Assembly (NCBI RefSeq): GCF_046524175.1
Contig: NZ_JBEFZF010000001.1
Span: forward strand, 62,001-126,000
Direction of reading: 5' to 3'
Source of the DNA: Spongiivirga sp046524175
Lineage (GTDB): Bacteria; Bacteroidota; Bacteroidia; Flavobacteriales; Flavobacteriaceae
Length of the DNA: 64,000 nt
Shown in pieces: positions 42,428 through 51,140 of this stretch. The notes under the pieces were generated by a model that made no database searches, was not told the origin of the DNA, and saw only the letters and a list, made by a program, of their open reading frames with translations. The position numbers were made by a program, and so were the translations under genes. Within the stretch, counting starts at the first letter, position 1; each line of letters begins with the position of its first letter.

Positions 42428-43030
42428 ATGAAAAAGACGATAACATCCAACCAAGGTGCTTTTGCTGGCCTTTTCTCAGCTATTGTGGCCTCTCTATGTT
42501 GTATTACCCCTGTTTTGGCATTGTTTTCGGGTGCCACGGGTATTGCCTCCACCTTTTCTTGGATAGAGCCATACAGACCAGTTTTAATAGGTCTGACCCT
42601 CTTAATCCTTGGTTTTGCCTGGTATCAAAAATTAAAACCACGCCCACAGGATATTGATTGTGCCTGCGAGGATGAGAAGCCTAAATTCATCCAATCCAAA
42701 ACATTTTTGTTTTTGGTGACCATTTTTGCGGGTGTGATGTTGGCGTTTCCTTATTACTCGCATTTGTTTTACCCCAACACAAGTGTTGACAAACAGGTCG
42801 TTTACGTCTCTGAAAATAATGTGGGGGAATTGAACTATTCCATCCAAGGGATGACCTGTGCAGGTTGCGAAGCCCATATTGAACACGAGGTCAACCAATT
42901 GGAAGGTATTTTGGAAGTGGATGCAAACTACGAAACATCCAGTGCTTTGGTAAAGTATGACAAGGGTAAGGTAACACCTGATGAAATAGCTACAGCCATT
43001 GGAAAAACTGGTTATAAAATCGTTGAATAA
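42428..43030 (+). CDS. merTP: Mercuric transport protein MerTP
   Basis: 200 residues from ATG 42428. The N-terminal MerT-like part has three membrane helices (FAGLFSAIVASLCCITPVLA with the vicinal CC in the first, PVLIGLTLLILGFAWYQ, TFLFLVTIFAGVMLAFPYYS). The C-terminal part is a MerP/HMA domain with the metal site GMTCAGCEAHIEHEV. MerT/MerP import Hg(II) for reduction by MerA. No merA is in the operon or elsewhere in this window, so either merA is elsewhere or the protein moves another metal. Confidence 0.92.
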   Translation: MKKTITSNQGAFAGLFSAIVASLCCITPVLALFSGATGIASTFSWIEPYRPVLIGLTLLILGFAWYQKLKPRPQDIDCACEDEKPKFIQSKTFLFLVTIFAGVMLAFPYYSHLFYPNTSVDKQVVYVSENNVGELNYSIQGMTCAGCEAHIEHEVNQLEGILEVDANYETSSALVKYDKGKVTPDEIATAIGKTGYKIVE

Positions 43031-43242
43031 TGGAAGTAATCCTAAAATCCACCGTTACCTGTCCAAACTGCGGTCATCAAAAGGAAGAAGAAATGCCGAC
43101 AACGGCCTGCCAGTTCTTCTACGACTGTGAGAATTGTAAAGAAGTATTAAGACCCAAAGAAGGTGATTGTTGTGTGTATTGCTCGTACGGTACCGTAGCC
43201 TGTCCTCCTATTCAAGAAAATAACGGATGTTGTAGTAATTAG
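43030..43242 (+). CDS. GDCCVxC domain-containing protein
   Basis: 70 residues with ten cysteines: STVTCPNCGHQKEEEMPTTA, CQFFYDCENCKEVLRPKEGD, CCVYCSYGTVACPP. The GDCCVYC signature defines a small family found beside merTP and other heavy-metal genes in Bacteroidota and Proteobacteria. It starts on the last base of merTP (TAATG). The cysteines likely bind a metal in the cytosol, perhaps as a chaperone. This is inferred. Confidence 0.88.
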   Translation: MEVILKSTVTCPNCGHQKEEEMPTTACQFFYDCENCKEVLRPKEGDCCVYCSYGTVACPPIQENNGCCSN

Positions 43243-43249
43243 AGCTTGT

Positions 43250-43699
43250 GTGAATCCAAAAAATACAATATCAAGAGCATTGCCATTGGGAAGAGTCCTA
43301 AGATTTGCTTTGGGTGTATTTTTTGTTTCCGAGGTCTGGCCTGTGTATATGGATGTAACTATTGACGAGGTATTAACCCGATTAGGTTGGGCTATTGGTC
43401 TTATGGTCATCTACCTCTTACTACATCTGTTCATTTTAAAATTTGCTCCTAAATTTAACAGCGTTATAGGTGCCATACTGGCATTCGGCCCTTTACTGGC
43501 TGTTTTCTTTATTGGATATGGTGGTCCTGCTGCAACTGGAGCTTTGACCTATTTGGCTGTAGCATTACTTACAGCTGCGATACGGGGAGACGGAGGCTGT
43601 GAAGTAATGTCCGTTCCAGCATTGTTTACTGGAAAACATACACACTTGACCTGTTTATTGTTTTCACCCATTGATTGGTGTGAAGGTAAGTTTAGGTAA
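43250..43699 (+). CDS. Membrane protein following the MerTP genes
   Basis: 149 residues from a GTG start 8 bases after the GDCCVxC gene. Four hydrophobic helices are visible: VLRFALGVFFVSEVWPVYM, LGWAIGLMVIYLLLHLFIL, NSVIGAILAFGPLLAVFFIG, and GALTYLAVALLTAAIRGDGG. The C-terminal part has Cys and His (GGCEVMSVPALFTGKHTHLT, CLLFSPIDWCEGKFR) that could bind metal. I do not recognise a family. Context suggests a part of the metal-handling operon. Confidence 0.7.
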   Translation: MNPKNTISRALPLGRVLRFALGVFFVSEVWPVYMDVTIDEVLTRLGWAIGLMVIYLLLHLFILKFAPKFNSVIGAILAFGPLLAVFFIGYGGPAATGALTYLAVALLTAAIRGDGGCEVMSVPALFTGKHTHLTCLLFSPIDWCEGKFR

Positions 43700-43711
43700 T
43701 ATAGAATATTT

Positions 43712-44080
43712 ATGAATTATAAAATAGACAGTATACGGCCTTTTATTGGTGCCAAAGATTTTGAGGCATCAAGAGCTTTCTACAAAGAATTAGATTTTAC
43801 AGAAGTAGTTATTGATGAAAACCTTTCTTTCTTTGGCGTTGAAGGGCAACAGGGATTTTATCTACAACGATATTTCGTCAAGGAATGGGTAGAAAATTCT
43901 ATGATTATCTTATCTGTAGACGATATTGATGAATGCTGGAAAAATCTAATTGCCAAAGATTTGGATAGCAAGTATGAAAGAGTAAAGCTTATCCCGATAA
44001 GAGCTTTTGAATGGGGGCGGGAATGCTTTGTACACGACCCGTCAGGAATATTGTTACATTATTGTGAATTTAACAAATAA
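43712..44080 (+). CDS. VOC family (glyoxalase/bleomycin-resistance-like) protein
   Basis: 122 residues. The VOC fold is seen in the paired beta-alpha-beta units: IRPFIGAKDFEASRAFYKEL, DFTEVVIDENLSFFGVEGQQ and the second half IILSVDDIDECWKNLIAKDL, ending ECFVHDPSGILLHYCEF. The final Glu of HYCEF is where such proteins place a metal-binding residue. It may act as a lyase, dioxygenase or binding protein. No substrate can be inferred. It ends the plus-strand cargo and is followed by a shared terminator. Confidence 0.82.
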   Translation: MNYKIDSIRPFIGAKDFEASRAFYKELDFTEVVIDENLSFFGVEGQQGFYLQRYFVKEWVENSMIILSVDDIDECWKNLIAKDLDSKYERVKLIPIRAFEWGRECFVHDPSGILLHYCEFNK

Positions 44081-44087
44081 TCGAATA

Positions 44088-44120
44088 AGCCCTGACCGTA
44101 ACATCAGGGCTTTCTTTTTT
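44088..44120 (+). terminator. Intrinsic terminator between VOC gene and traN
   Basis: AGCCCTGA (44088-44095) pairs with TCAGGGCT (44104-44111), followed by TTCTTTTTTT. It can stop transcription from the plus-strand cargo before the convergent tra operon. Confidence 0.85.
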
Positions 44121-44125
44121 TGAGC

Positions 44126-44938
44126 TTACCGCCAAGATAGAATCACCTTTCGTGTGGTACCCAGCTCTTGTAATTGAGCCGCTATCTTTTCATTTTTCGC
44201 AATGGTGAATTTAGGTACGACATAGACCATCTTCACCTTTGTATTCGGCAGTATTTGTGAAGGTATATTGTGTACATATACAGGTTCTAATGGAAGCTCT
44301 TGATAGGAGGCATTCCTCTTTTGATTGCCATTTACCTTGAAGATTTTCAGATAATCGAAATCAAAGCGCACCCTTGATTTATTTTCAATCTCAAACTGTA
44401 GAAATACATTATCCCCGTGATATTTTAGGTTCTTTAGACTCAGAACGATACCTTCTTCTTTCTTACTAATATGTTTTTCTTCAGGAAGATTCAATAATGA
44501 TTCGCAGGATCTGCGCAGCAGTTCCGGAGAATTATTGACCGAAATGTTCACATCCATATCGTCTTCTGCTAGGACTTCCTCTTTTGGATGCCTTTGGGCA
44601 TCCCCTATACTTTCTTGAACAGAAATGAATCGATTGGGATTCTCTAGATGTTCGGCATACTCTAAGATATAGGAGTATACTTTGCCATCCGTGGTAATCA
44701 CCAATAAATTACTTGGTTCCCCTTTTACGGCTTTCAATAGTCCTAAGTTTTGTTCTTTTTCACGATTGTAGGTGAACACAAAATATTCTGAACCCGTAAT
44801 GCCCTGCTTTATATCTGAGGGAAAGAACAAGGCCATCGTCATTGTTGAATTGGCATAAATAGTGTCCAATGTTTTTGTGTTTGTTGCGTGAACTGGGTTA
44901 AACAAACCCAAGCTCAACAGTATTAGTATCTTTTTCAT
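44126..44938 (-). CDS. traN: Conjugative transposon protein TraN (DUF4138)
   Basis: 270 residues. Signal peptide ILILLSLGLFNPVHA. The DUF4138 pattern is visible: STMTMALFFPSDIKQGITGS, then EYFVFTYNREKEQNLGLLKA, LLVITTDGKVYSYILEYAEH and DNVFLQFEIENKSRVRFDFD. In CTnDOT-type elements TraN is an outer-membrane-associated part of the mating channel that works with TraM. It is the last gene of the tra operon here. TraO, TraP and TraQ do not follow, unlike in CTnDOT. Confidence 0.92.
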   Translation of the reverse strand: MKKILILLSLGLFNPVHATNTKTLDTIYANSTMTMALFFPSDIKQGITGSEYFVFTYNREKEQNLGLLKAVKGEPSNLLVITTDGKVYSYILEYAEHLENPNRFISVQESIGDAQRHPKEEVLAEDDMDVNISVNNSPELLRRSCESLLNLPEEKHISKKEEGIVLSLKNLKYHGDNVFLQFEIENKSRVRFDFDYLKIFKVNGNQKRNASYQELPLEPVYVHNIPSQILPNTKVKMVYVVPKFTIAKNEKIAAQLQELGTTRKVILSWR

Positions 44939-44950
44939 ATCCTATATTTT

Positions 44951-45892
44951 TTATTGCCGTGTATCGACTTTTACTATGAGTTTATAATTAGGGTTGACCG
45001 TCACTTTTACCTGTCGGTTGGAGCGTTGGAACAACCTTTTGATTCCCGTGACCTGTGGTACGCCAGGTACATTAATATCATCTACTACATCTCCCAAAAC
45101 CTGTTGCCGCAACTCTTCGCGAAAACTGTTTTTGATATAGATGCCTTCCAACCTATCTCGAATGTCATACGCTTTAAAAGACAGCGGAATAGTATCAATG
45201 TTTTCTATTTGTAACAATACCCGATTGGGTTTAAAGCTGACAATGCCAAACAGCGTAGTATTCTTTGGAACCAATACCCCATCAATTTCAACATCGTCCA
45301 AGGTGCGCATTTGTAATCGGTCATTGACTTTAATGACCTGCTTCTTATCAATCATTACGACAATGCTTGGTGCATTTACCGTTTCTTCTACAGGTAAGGG
45401 ATTTGAAGCAAAAAACAACTGCTGTTCCAATGCCAACGCCTTTGGGTCAATTTCTTCGACCGATATTGCAGCTTCCTTTTTTTGTGCTTTCTGTTTCTTA
45501 GCTATCGCATTGACCACACTATCCCGAACAGGATTTTTTTCCCGAAAAGTACCTGTAGTGTAATTGATGCGGCTATTGTTATAGATACTATCCACCATCC
45601 GTATCTTTTCTTTTTCCAAAAAATCAGGGTCAAAGACACCTGTGGAATCCAGATACTTTTCATCATAGATACTGGGTGCGTTGGTTTGCCTGACTTCTTT
45701 TAAATCATCCACTGCATCCAATCTGGATGTATAATCATCAATAGGGTTTTCCAATACGGGAACCTGTGTCTGTTGTAGTTCATCTTTTTGGGAATCATCC
45801 TCACCAAATGCCAAAATGGAATAGGTGATGATAAAAATGACCACTGCCCCGATAACTGCGATGAACGCTATTTTTTTCTTATCTAGCTTCAT
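44951..45892 (-). CDS. traM: Conjugative transposon protein TraM
   Basis: 313 residues from the ATG at 45892, which overlaps the end of traK (MKLDKKKIAFIAVIGAVVIF). One N-terminal membrane helix, a long linker with LAVDDLKEV-like acidic parts, then a conserved C-terminal domain: TVNAPSIVVMIDKKQVIKVN, LQMRTLDDVEIDGVLVPKNT, LFGIVSFKPNRVLLQIEN, VTVNPNYKLIVKVDTRQ. The domain is VirB10-like in position and general plan and would span the periplasm to connect inner- and outer-membrane parts of the channel. Confidence 0.92.
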   Translation of the reverse strand: MKLDKKKIAFIAVIGAVVIFIITYSILAFGEDDSQKDELQQTQVPVLENPIDDYTSRLDAVDDLKEVRQTNAPSIYDEKYLDSTGVFDPDFLEKEKIRMVDSIYNNSRINYTTGTFREKNPVRDSVVNAIAKKQKAQKKEAAISVEEIDPKALALEQQLFFASNPLPVEETVNAPSIVVMIDKKQVIKVNDRLQMRTLDDVEIDGVLVPKNTTLFGIVSFKPNRVLLQIENIDTIPLSFKAYDIRDRLEGIYIKNSFREELRQQVLGDVVDDINVPGVPQVTGIKRLFQRSNRQVKVTVNPNYKLIVKVDTRQ

Positions 45893-46499
45893 AATCAATT
45901 TTCTTTAAAGTGTTCTCGAAATAATCTGTAACCAATAGTGCGTGGGTGTTCTTAGGAAAGTTTCGCTTTTCCAAATGCAACAATTTCCCTGTGGATACTA
46001 GTTCGTACGTGTCGATTGCCGAACCCCTATTGATTTGAAAAATAGTGACCGTTCTGAAAGGGTATGGCTCTGCGGTAAGGTCCAGTTCCGATTCAATGCT
46101 TATGACCTTTTGCACTAAGGAATACTGCATCAAGCGGTTATAGACGCCATCGGCTTTTTTCTGTCGATATACGTTGTCAACAGAGCTGTCCGCCAACCAA
46201 AGCGCTTTTTCAATATGGCTCTCAAAGTTTGTGGCATCCAACCCATAAAAGTAGTTGTGAAAAAGCCGTAAATGCTCCAGAGCTTCCACCTCTAAATTTT
46301 CCTTTTCCTGTACCCATTGCAAAGGGATTACTTCTCCATTTTTGCCAATGGCAAAAGAGCCGTCCAATGCCTTGTTGTACATTTTGTAGGATATGAGGCT
46401 TGAAATGAGGGTGGATAGAAAAGCCATTACAATAACAGCCAGCACTATAAACCGATTCATCTTCAATACCTCGTATATGTTTTTATATGGAGTTTTCAT
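45879..46499 (-). CDS. traK: Conjugative transposon protein TraK
   Basis: 206 residues. N-terminal membrane helix FIVLAVIVMAFLSTLISSLI, then a VirB8-like periplasmic domain (GEVIPLQWVQEKENLEVEAL, HNYFYGLDATNFESHIEKAL, AEPYPFRTVTIFQINRGSA). TraK of CTnDOT is the VirB8 counterpart that helps nucleate the channel. It is directly between traJ (11 bases) and traM (overlap). Confidence 0.92.
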   Translation of the reverse strand: MKTPYKNIYEVLKMNRFIVLAVIVMAFLSTLISSLISYKMYNKALDGSFAIGKNGEVIPLQWVQEKENLEVEALEHLRLFHNYFYGLDATNFESHIEKALWLADSSVDNVYRQKKADGVYNRLMQYSLVQKVISIESELDLTAEPYPFRTVTIFQINRGSAIDTYELVSTGKLLHLEKRNFPKNTHALLVTDYFENTLKKIDYEAR

Positions 46500-46510
46500 A
46501 AGTTATTTTT

Positions 46511-47350
46511 TTATGTGAAAAGTTTAAAAGTGAAGGAGGTGGCACGCTTGTACAGTTTGAACTTCAAAAAGACGATAAAGCCAATCGTACCCAATTCAAT
46601 GATGGGCGCAAAAAATGAGCTTCCAAAATCAAAGCCGAAGAGGTTTACCCAAAAATTGGTGGTAAACTCCGTGTACAAAGCATTGACAAATACATTCACC
46701 AGAAAAAAGGCGGGAACCAGCATATATACTGCGGCATACAATTTGAAAAAGGTATAGGCCATCGACCTGAACTTCTCGAAAACGGCAAGGCTTATGACCA
46801 ATGGAAAAAAGGCTTGCATTATCCCTAGCAGGAAAAACCGTTCTGCCAGAAACAAAGGGTAAATGAACAGGTCGAGCAGCCACAGGAACACGCTCAGAAT
46901 AAAGGCCAGTATTTTTAGACCGAACAAAGGGGAACTTAATGCCTCGAACAATAAGGCAAGACCCTTGCTAGCGGCTTCCAAACCACCTGTATCTTCTTCA
47001 ATTTCCACATCCTGTAATTGCAAAGGCAATAATGCTGGGGCCGTATTGCGATACTGTCCTTCAATGGCCACCAAAATGTTGTCAAACACCCCCAATACCT
47101 GACTGGAAAAGATGACCAGAATGACAATGATGAAATTCTTTATCAATTCTGTCGGGGTCAATCCCCAGGTGTACCCATCCCTATTGGCAACACCCTCGTT
47201 GTATTTTTTAAGGATGTTGATTAAAAAGAATAGGATGGCGAGAGCTTTCATTCCCACAATGGTATACTGTAGAAAATCACTGTCCTTTATGGTCTGAAAG
47301 ACAGCATCCACATATTCCAATCCTCCTATTAATGGGATAGCCAATTGCAT
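46511..47350 (-). CDS. traJ: Conjugative transposon protein TraJ
   Basis: 279 residues with about six membrane helices: IVGMKALAILFFLINIL, LIKNFIIVILVIFSSQVLGV, GLKILAFILSVFLWLLDLF, FFPLVISLAVFEKF, LYAAVYMLVPAFFLVNVFVN, ELGTIGFIVFLKFKLY. It corresponds to VirB6, the polytopic inner-membrane part of the channel. The family start MQLAIPLIGGLEYVDAVF is intact. It follows traI after 3 bases. Confidence 0.92.
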   Translation of the reverse strand: MQLAIPLIGGLEYVDAVFQTIKDSDFLQYTIVGMKALAILFFLINILKKYNEGVANRDGYTWGLTPTELIKNFIIVILVIFSSQVLGVFDNILVAIEGQYRNTAPALLPLQLQDVEIEEDTGGLEAASKGLALLFEALSSPLFGLKILAFILSVFLWLLDLFIYPLFLAERFFLLGIMQAFFPLVISLAVFEKFRSMAYTFFKLYAAVYMLVPAFFLVNVFVNALYTEFTTNFWVNLFGFDFGSSFFAPIIELGTIGFIVFLKFKLYKRATSFTFKLFT

Positions 47351-47353
47351 CGT

Positions 47354-47932
47354 TTAATAATTTGTTGCCCTGTTATTGATTTTGTCCTGCATTTCCCGAA
47401 AAGAAATAATGTCTTGATATCGCTTGGTCTTACGCTCTATTTCGGCGACCATTTCCTTAGAGCGTGTTTCGCGTTCCTTTAACACCTCAGCCCGTTCAGC
47501 GTCGGTCATTTTTAGGTAGTCACTGGAAAGTATCTGTTGCACAAAATCCAAGTCTTCCAGTGAATTTTCAATGATATTTTCAAAGGATTGCGATACTCTT
47601 ATGATTTCTTCGGGTTTGATGTATGGGGAGTTTAAAATGTGCCGTACATCGTTTCGAACCACATCAAAGAGGCGTTCGTTATTACGAGCTAATTCCCGTA
47701 CTGCCTTCAATTGTTTTACCACATTGCTCACTTTTTCAATGCGTTCTTTTTGCTGTCGCATAAACTCCACCGTCTTGATTAGGTTTTCTGTTTGCTTTGC
47801 AGCTTCTAAAATTTGCTTGCCCAGTGTTATAAAATTGGTGTTATCATACACTGGCATTCCTTGGCACGTAGCACGTGCAGGCAATAAAAATGTTCCAAGT
47901 GCCAAAAGGCACATAAAAATGAATCTTCTCAT
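47354..47932 (-). CDS. traI: Conjugative transposon protein TraI (DUF4141-like)
   Basis: 192 residues. Signal peptide FIFMCLLALGTFLLPARATC. The mature part is helical with coiled-coil character: LGKQILEAAKQTENLIKTVE, FMRQQKERIEKVSNVVKQLK, then ERETRSKEMVAEIERKTKRY. It resembles the VirB5-like TraI of CTnDOT-type elements and is in the expected place between traG (4-base overlap) and traJ. Sequence divergence leaves some doubt about the name. Confidence 0.8.
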   Translation of the reverse strand: MRRFIFMCLLALGTFLLPARATCQGMPVYDNTNFITLGKQILEAAKQTENLIKTVEFMRQQKERIEKVSNVVKQLKAVRELARNNERLFDVVRNDVRHILNSPYIKPEEIIRVSQSFENIIENSLEDLDFVQQILSSDYLKMTDAERAEVLKERETRSKEMVAEIERKTKRYQDIISFREMQDKINNRATNY

Positions 47933-50343
47933 AACGCTTTTGTTTTTAAATGAATGAATTCTTTGATGGCACTCTCCATCGAGCCCTTCTCTTTATAAAT
48001 CCGTATTATGTGGTCGTTGTCTGCGCCATCGGTGAGATAAGCAGCAAACACCTCTTGGGGTACTTCCAATCGAAAGATGTTGCTCTCTTTTCCGATTTTG
48101 ATAAAAATCTCGGTGTACTTGCGTTTTCCCGATAGGTTGTTTTTTATGGATTTCAGTTGATTGAGGTCGTGGCTGGACAGGTTCAACCGTTTAACCAGTT
48201 CACCATAGCCCTTTTCATTGTTCAGGCTATAGATAACCTGTGTATTTTCTAGAATACTTGCTGATGTGGAGTTGTCTGGCAATTGGTTGATGGACTGTAA
48301 AATGATACCGATGGCACCTTCTTGTTTTCGGATGGCTTGGTAATAGAATTCCACCGATTCCAACACATTCTCAAACTTCAATTGTTTGGCAAACTCATCA
48401 AACAGGATAATCCCTTTTTCTTCCTTGTTTTGCCAAATGGTACGCTGTATGGCTGTCTTAATCAGTTTGAGCATCACGGAAAGAATTTCCTTGTTGTCCT
48501 TCACCTCATCCAACTCAAAAACAATTAAACGCTTGTCCTCAATTTTATAGGATTGGTCTTCATTGGTTTCAAATAGAAAGCTGTACAACCCTTCACGCAC
48601 ATACTCCGATAAAATGTGCAAAAACCCTTCAACATTAAAGTAATCTGAATGGATATGGAGCTTCGTCAATAAGTCTTCCTGCTGTGATTCGATATAGGTG
48701 TAAAAACTATCAAGGGAGTGTTCCCCAACACTATTTTTATAGTAGGAATGGAGTATCTTTTTAAGAGCTACGGACTGTTCCTTTTTTGGTTTGATGCCCT
48801 CCCCTATAAGTTCAAAAAGAAAGACGGACAAATCCTCCAATCGTTCAGGGCTGACATCGTTGGGATTTGCTATATAAAAAGGATTGATACCGAGGTTCTT
48901 TCCGCTTTCATAACGTAATACGGTATACTGTTCAGGATATAGACTGGCAAACTTGGTATAGGAACCGCCCAGGTCTATAATCACCAGCCGAACGTCGGCC
49001 TCGAAATACTGCCTAAGTATGTTATTGGCTAAAAATGACTTGCCCTCTCCCGTGGGCGCAAAAATGGCAAAGTTACGCGCCTTGATGCGCTTCTTCTGCT
49101 CATCCCAAACATCTTTCAGTACTGGGATGTTGTGTTCACGGTCGTTAAAGATGATGCCCTGTCTATCTGTTCTGTAATTGGTATTGTTCAGATAAAGGCA
49201 TAGCGCGTGTTTTAGGTCGGTCACGTAGACATCTTCATTGGAAAAGTTGGAAGCAAAACAGGGATAGCTGTTCAGGATATAGTTTTTGCGTTCCTCTCCC
49301 CTGGGATAATATGGGATGATGTCCAGTTCCTTGAACTCAGCTTTGATACGGGAGCCAATGCGTTTTAACTCTTGGGCTTCCCCACTCCAATAGACAATGT
49401 TCAGGTGCCCTCTTATGATTCTGGCATTGTCGTCATTGTTGATTTGACCAACGATATGTTCCATCTTTTTGAGGATGACCTTGTTCTGGGTACCAAAATT
49501 TGAACTCTTTTTAAGTTCTTCAATTTTCTTATCCAGCAGTTTGCGCCATTTCTGCTTATCGTCCAAATAGATGATTTGGTTGACGATATGATTTTCATTT
49601 AAGGAAAGTCCGAGACCATCAATATATCCTTGATGAAACACAAAATCGTCCGAAGTGAACCTTTCATTAATTTTACTGGTCTGGACGCTCTCCCCAAAAC
49701 AGGCTTCACTATTGACGGCCAATACATCAAAGTGGTTGTTACCTATGGTCACTTTGGACTTTTCCAAAAGTATATCGGTATCATATCCGATATTGAAACC
49801 GTTGAAATAAATACGGCTCAATTCAAGAATTTGTTTTTTATCAAGGGGTTGCAACGATACCTTGCGGCTATTGTTGATATAGGTGATGGAATCATTGACC
49901 GAACCAATGAAACTATGCACGTTCTGATTTAATTCCTGATGAATCCCTTTACCAACCTTTCTAAAGGGGTTGACGTATTTAGGGTTGTTCAAGGTTTTGT
50001 TTCGCACCAAAGTGAAAAACAGGTAGCATTTATGCTCGATATATTCCCTTCCCTTAAAATGGTCGTGGGTGGCTTTCGCCAAAAAGGTATCGTTGGGCAA
50101 GTATTCCGAATTGAACGCTTTTTTGAGGTATACATCCTGCTTATGGATAACACAACCAACGGGCAATGACTTTAAGGCCTGAAACCAAGTGCTGTGCAAA
50201 TCCTCAAAATCCTTTTCGGATAGGGAGTAGACTTCAGGCAATTCCCCTTGGTAACAGACAATTATATTGCCATTATTGGCAAAAATGACATTGTCCTGTA
50301 TCTCAATGATGGGATTGTATGTGGCGATATTAATAATTGACAT
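47929..50343 (-). CDS. traG: TraG conjugation ATPase (VirB4-like)
   Basis: 804 residues. It energises pilus and channel assembly. The N-terminal VirB4-type domain (NIIVCYQGELPEVYSLSEKD, GCVIHKQDVYLKKAF) is followed by the ATPase domain with Walker A FAIFAPTGEGKSFLANNIL, Walker B GIILFDEFAKQLKFENVL, and the conserved GAIGIILQSINQLPDNSTSA segment. The traF gene overlaps its start by 14 bases and traI its end by 4. It is of full family length. Confidence 0.95.
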   Translation of the reverse strand: MSIINIATYNPIIEIQDNVIFANNGNIIVCYQGELPEVYSLSEKDFEDLHSTWFQALKSLPVGCVIHKQDVYLKKAFNSEYLPNDTFLAKATHDHFKGREYIEHKCYLFFTLVRNKTLNNPKYVNPFRKVGKGIHQELNQNVHSFIGSVNDSITYINNSRKVSLQPLDKKQILELSRIYFNGFNIGYDTDILLEKSKVTIGNNHFDVLAVNSEACFGESVQTSKINERFTSDDFVFHQGYIDGLGLSLNENHIVNQIIYLDDKQKWRKLLDKKIEELKKSSNFGTQNKVILKKMEHIVGQINNDDNARIIRGHLNIVYWSGEAQELKRIGSRIKAEFKELDIIPYYPRGEERKNYILNSYPCFASNFSNEDVYVTDLKHALCLYLNNTNYRTDRQGIIFNDREHNIPVLKDVWDEQKKRIKARNFAIFAPTGEGKSFLANNILRQYFEADVRLVIIDLGGSYTKFASLYPEQYTVLRYESGKNLGINPFYIANPNDVSPERLEDLSVFLFELIGEGIKPKKEQSVALKKILHSYYKNSVGEHSLDSFYTYIESQQEDLLTKLHIHSDYFNVEGFLHILSEYVREGLYSFLFETNEDQSYKIEDKRLIVFELDEVKDNKEILSVMLKLIKTAIQRTIWQNKEEKGIILFDEFAKQLKFENVLESVEFYYQAIRKQEGAIGIILQSINQLPDNSTSASILENTQVIYSLNNEKGYGELVKRLNLSSHDLNQLKSIKNNLSGKRKYTEIFIKIGKESNIFRLEVPQEVFAAYLTDGADNDHIIRIYKEKGSMESAIKEFIHLKTKAL

Positions 50344-50614
50344 AATGCGTCAGGTTTTCTTTTTTGTTACTGATGATTTTTGGGAACACCGTATTGAAAT
50401 TCAGCGAAATGGTTTTACGGGCCATTTTGGTAAGCACGATATACATAATGCCGTTCCATAGCATTGCGATTATGATGACCACCAAACTGAATGAAAAAAT
50501 GATGACCAGTAGAGATGCCAATATGGAAAGCATCATCATTGCAAAGAGTGATATGGGAAGTCCCCATATCATAGCCCCTTTGCGAATGTTCTTATATACC
50601 TCGTACTTCTTCAT
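50330..50614 (-). CDS. traF: Conjugative transposon protein TraF (DUF4133)
   Basis: 94 residues. The pattern YEVYKNIRKGAMIWGLPISL, FAMMMLSILASLLVIIFSF and SLVVIIIAMLWNGIMYIVL is DUF4133, a small inner-membrane protein with two helices, VirB3-like. It sits between traE (35-base gap) and traG (overlap), as in CTnDOT. Confidence 0.9.
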   Translation of the reverse strand: MKKYEVYKNIRKGAMIWGLPISLFAMMMLSILASLLVIIFSFSLVVIIIAMLWNGIMYIVLTKMARKTISLNFNTVFPKIISNKKENLTHYVNY

Positions 50615-50649
50615 TGGATATGCTTTTTTAACAAAGGCCTCTATGAGGC

Positions 50650-50937
50650 TTATACTACGATTCCAATGAGATAGGTAAAGATGCCCACTACGGCTCCTGC
50701 GATAAGTACAAAAACAAGTACACGGGTAATCCCTTTTTTAAGGTCTGCGTTCTCCCCAAAGAAATGTCCCGCATTGAATAGGAACCCGATAAGGAAAATG
50801 ACACCGAGCAGCAAAGGGAAAATTGCCCGAATCGTATCGGAAACATCATTTACAGAATCTTCAATGCCCCCAATTTGTGCAAATGTGGGTAGGCTCATTA
50901 GGAGCATTGCCCACGTTAGATACATCGCTTTTTTCAT
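50650..50937 (-). CDS. traE: Conjugative transposon protein TraE (DUF4134, pilin-like)
   Basis: 95 residues. A signal sequence MYLTWAMLLMSLPTFAQ precedes IGGIEDSVNDVSDTIRAIFP and two hydrophobic helices, LLLGVIFLIGFLFNAGHFFG and VLVFVLIAGAVVGIFTYLIG. This is the size and architecture of VirB2-like pilins. It is the first gene of the tra operon in this element. No traA-traD homologues precede it. Confidence 0.9.
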   Translation of the reverse strand: MKKAMYLTWAMLLMSLPTFAQIGGIEDSVNDVSDTIRAIFPLLLGVIFLIGFLFNAGHFFGENADLKKGITRVLVFVLIAGAVVGIFTYLIGIVV

Positions 50938-51140
50938 AACACTTACGTTTTATGGCCACTTAAATGGTTTAGAGCGACCTTGTTAGAAATTACTTTTTGC
51001 GAAATCTATAAGTGAATGCCTGTAAAGGGAAAAAAACGAAAAATATTAACGGTTTTGAGCGTTAAATTTTGAAGGAAAATGAGGTTTTGAGTGAAATCTT
51101 TAAAAATTGTGTAATGAGAAATTGAAAAAACACAGTTACA

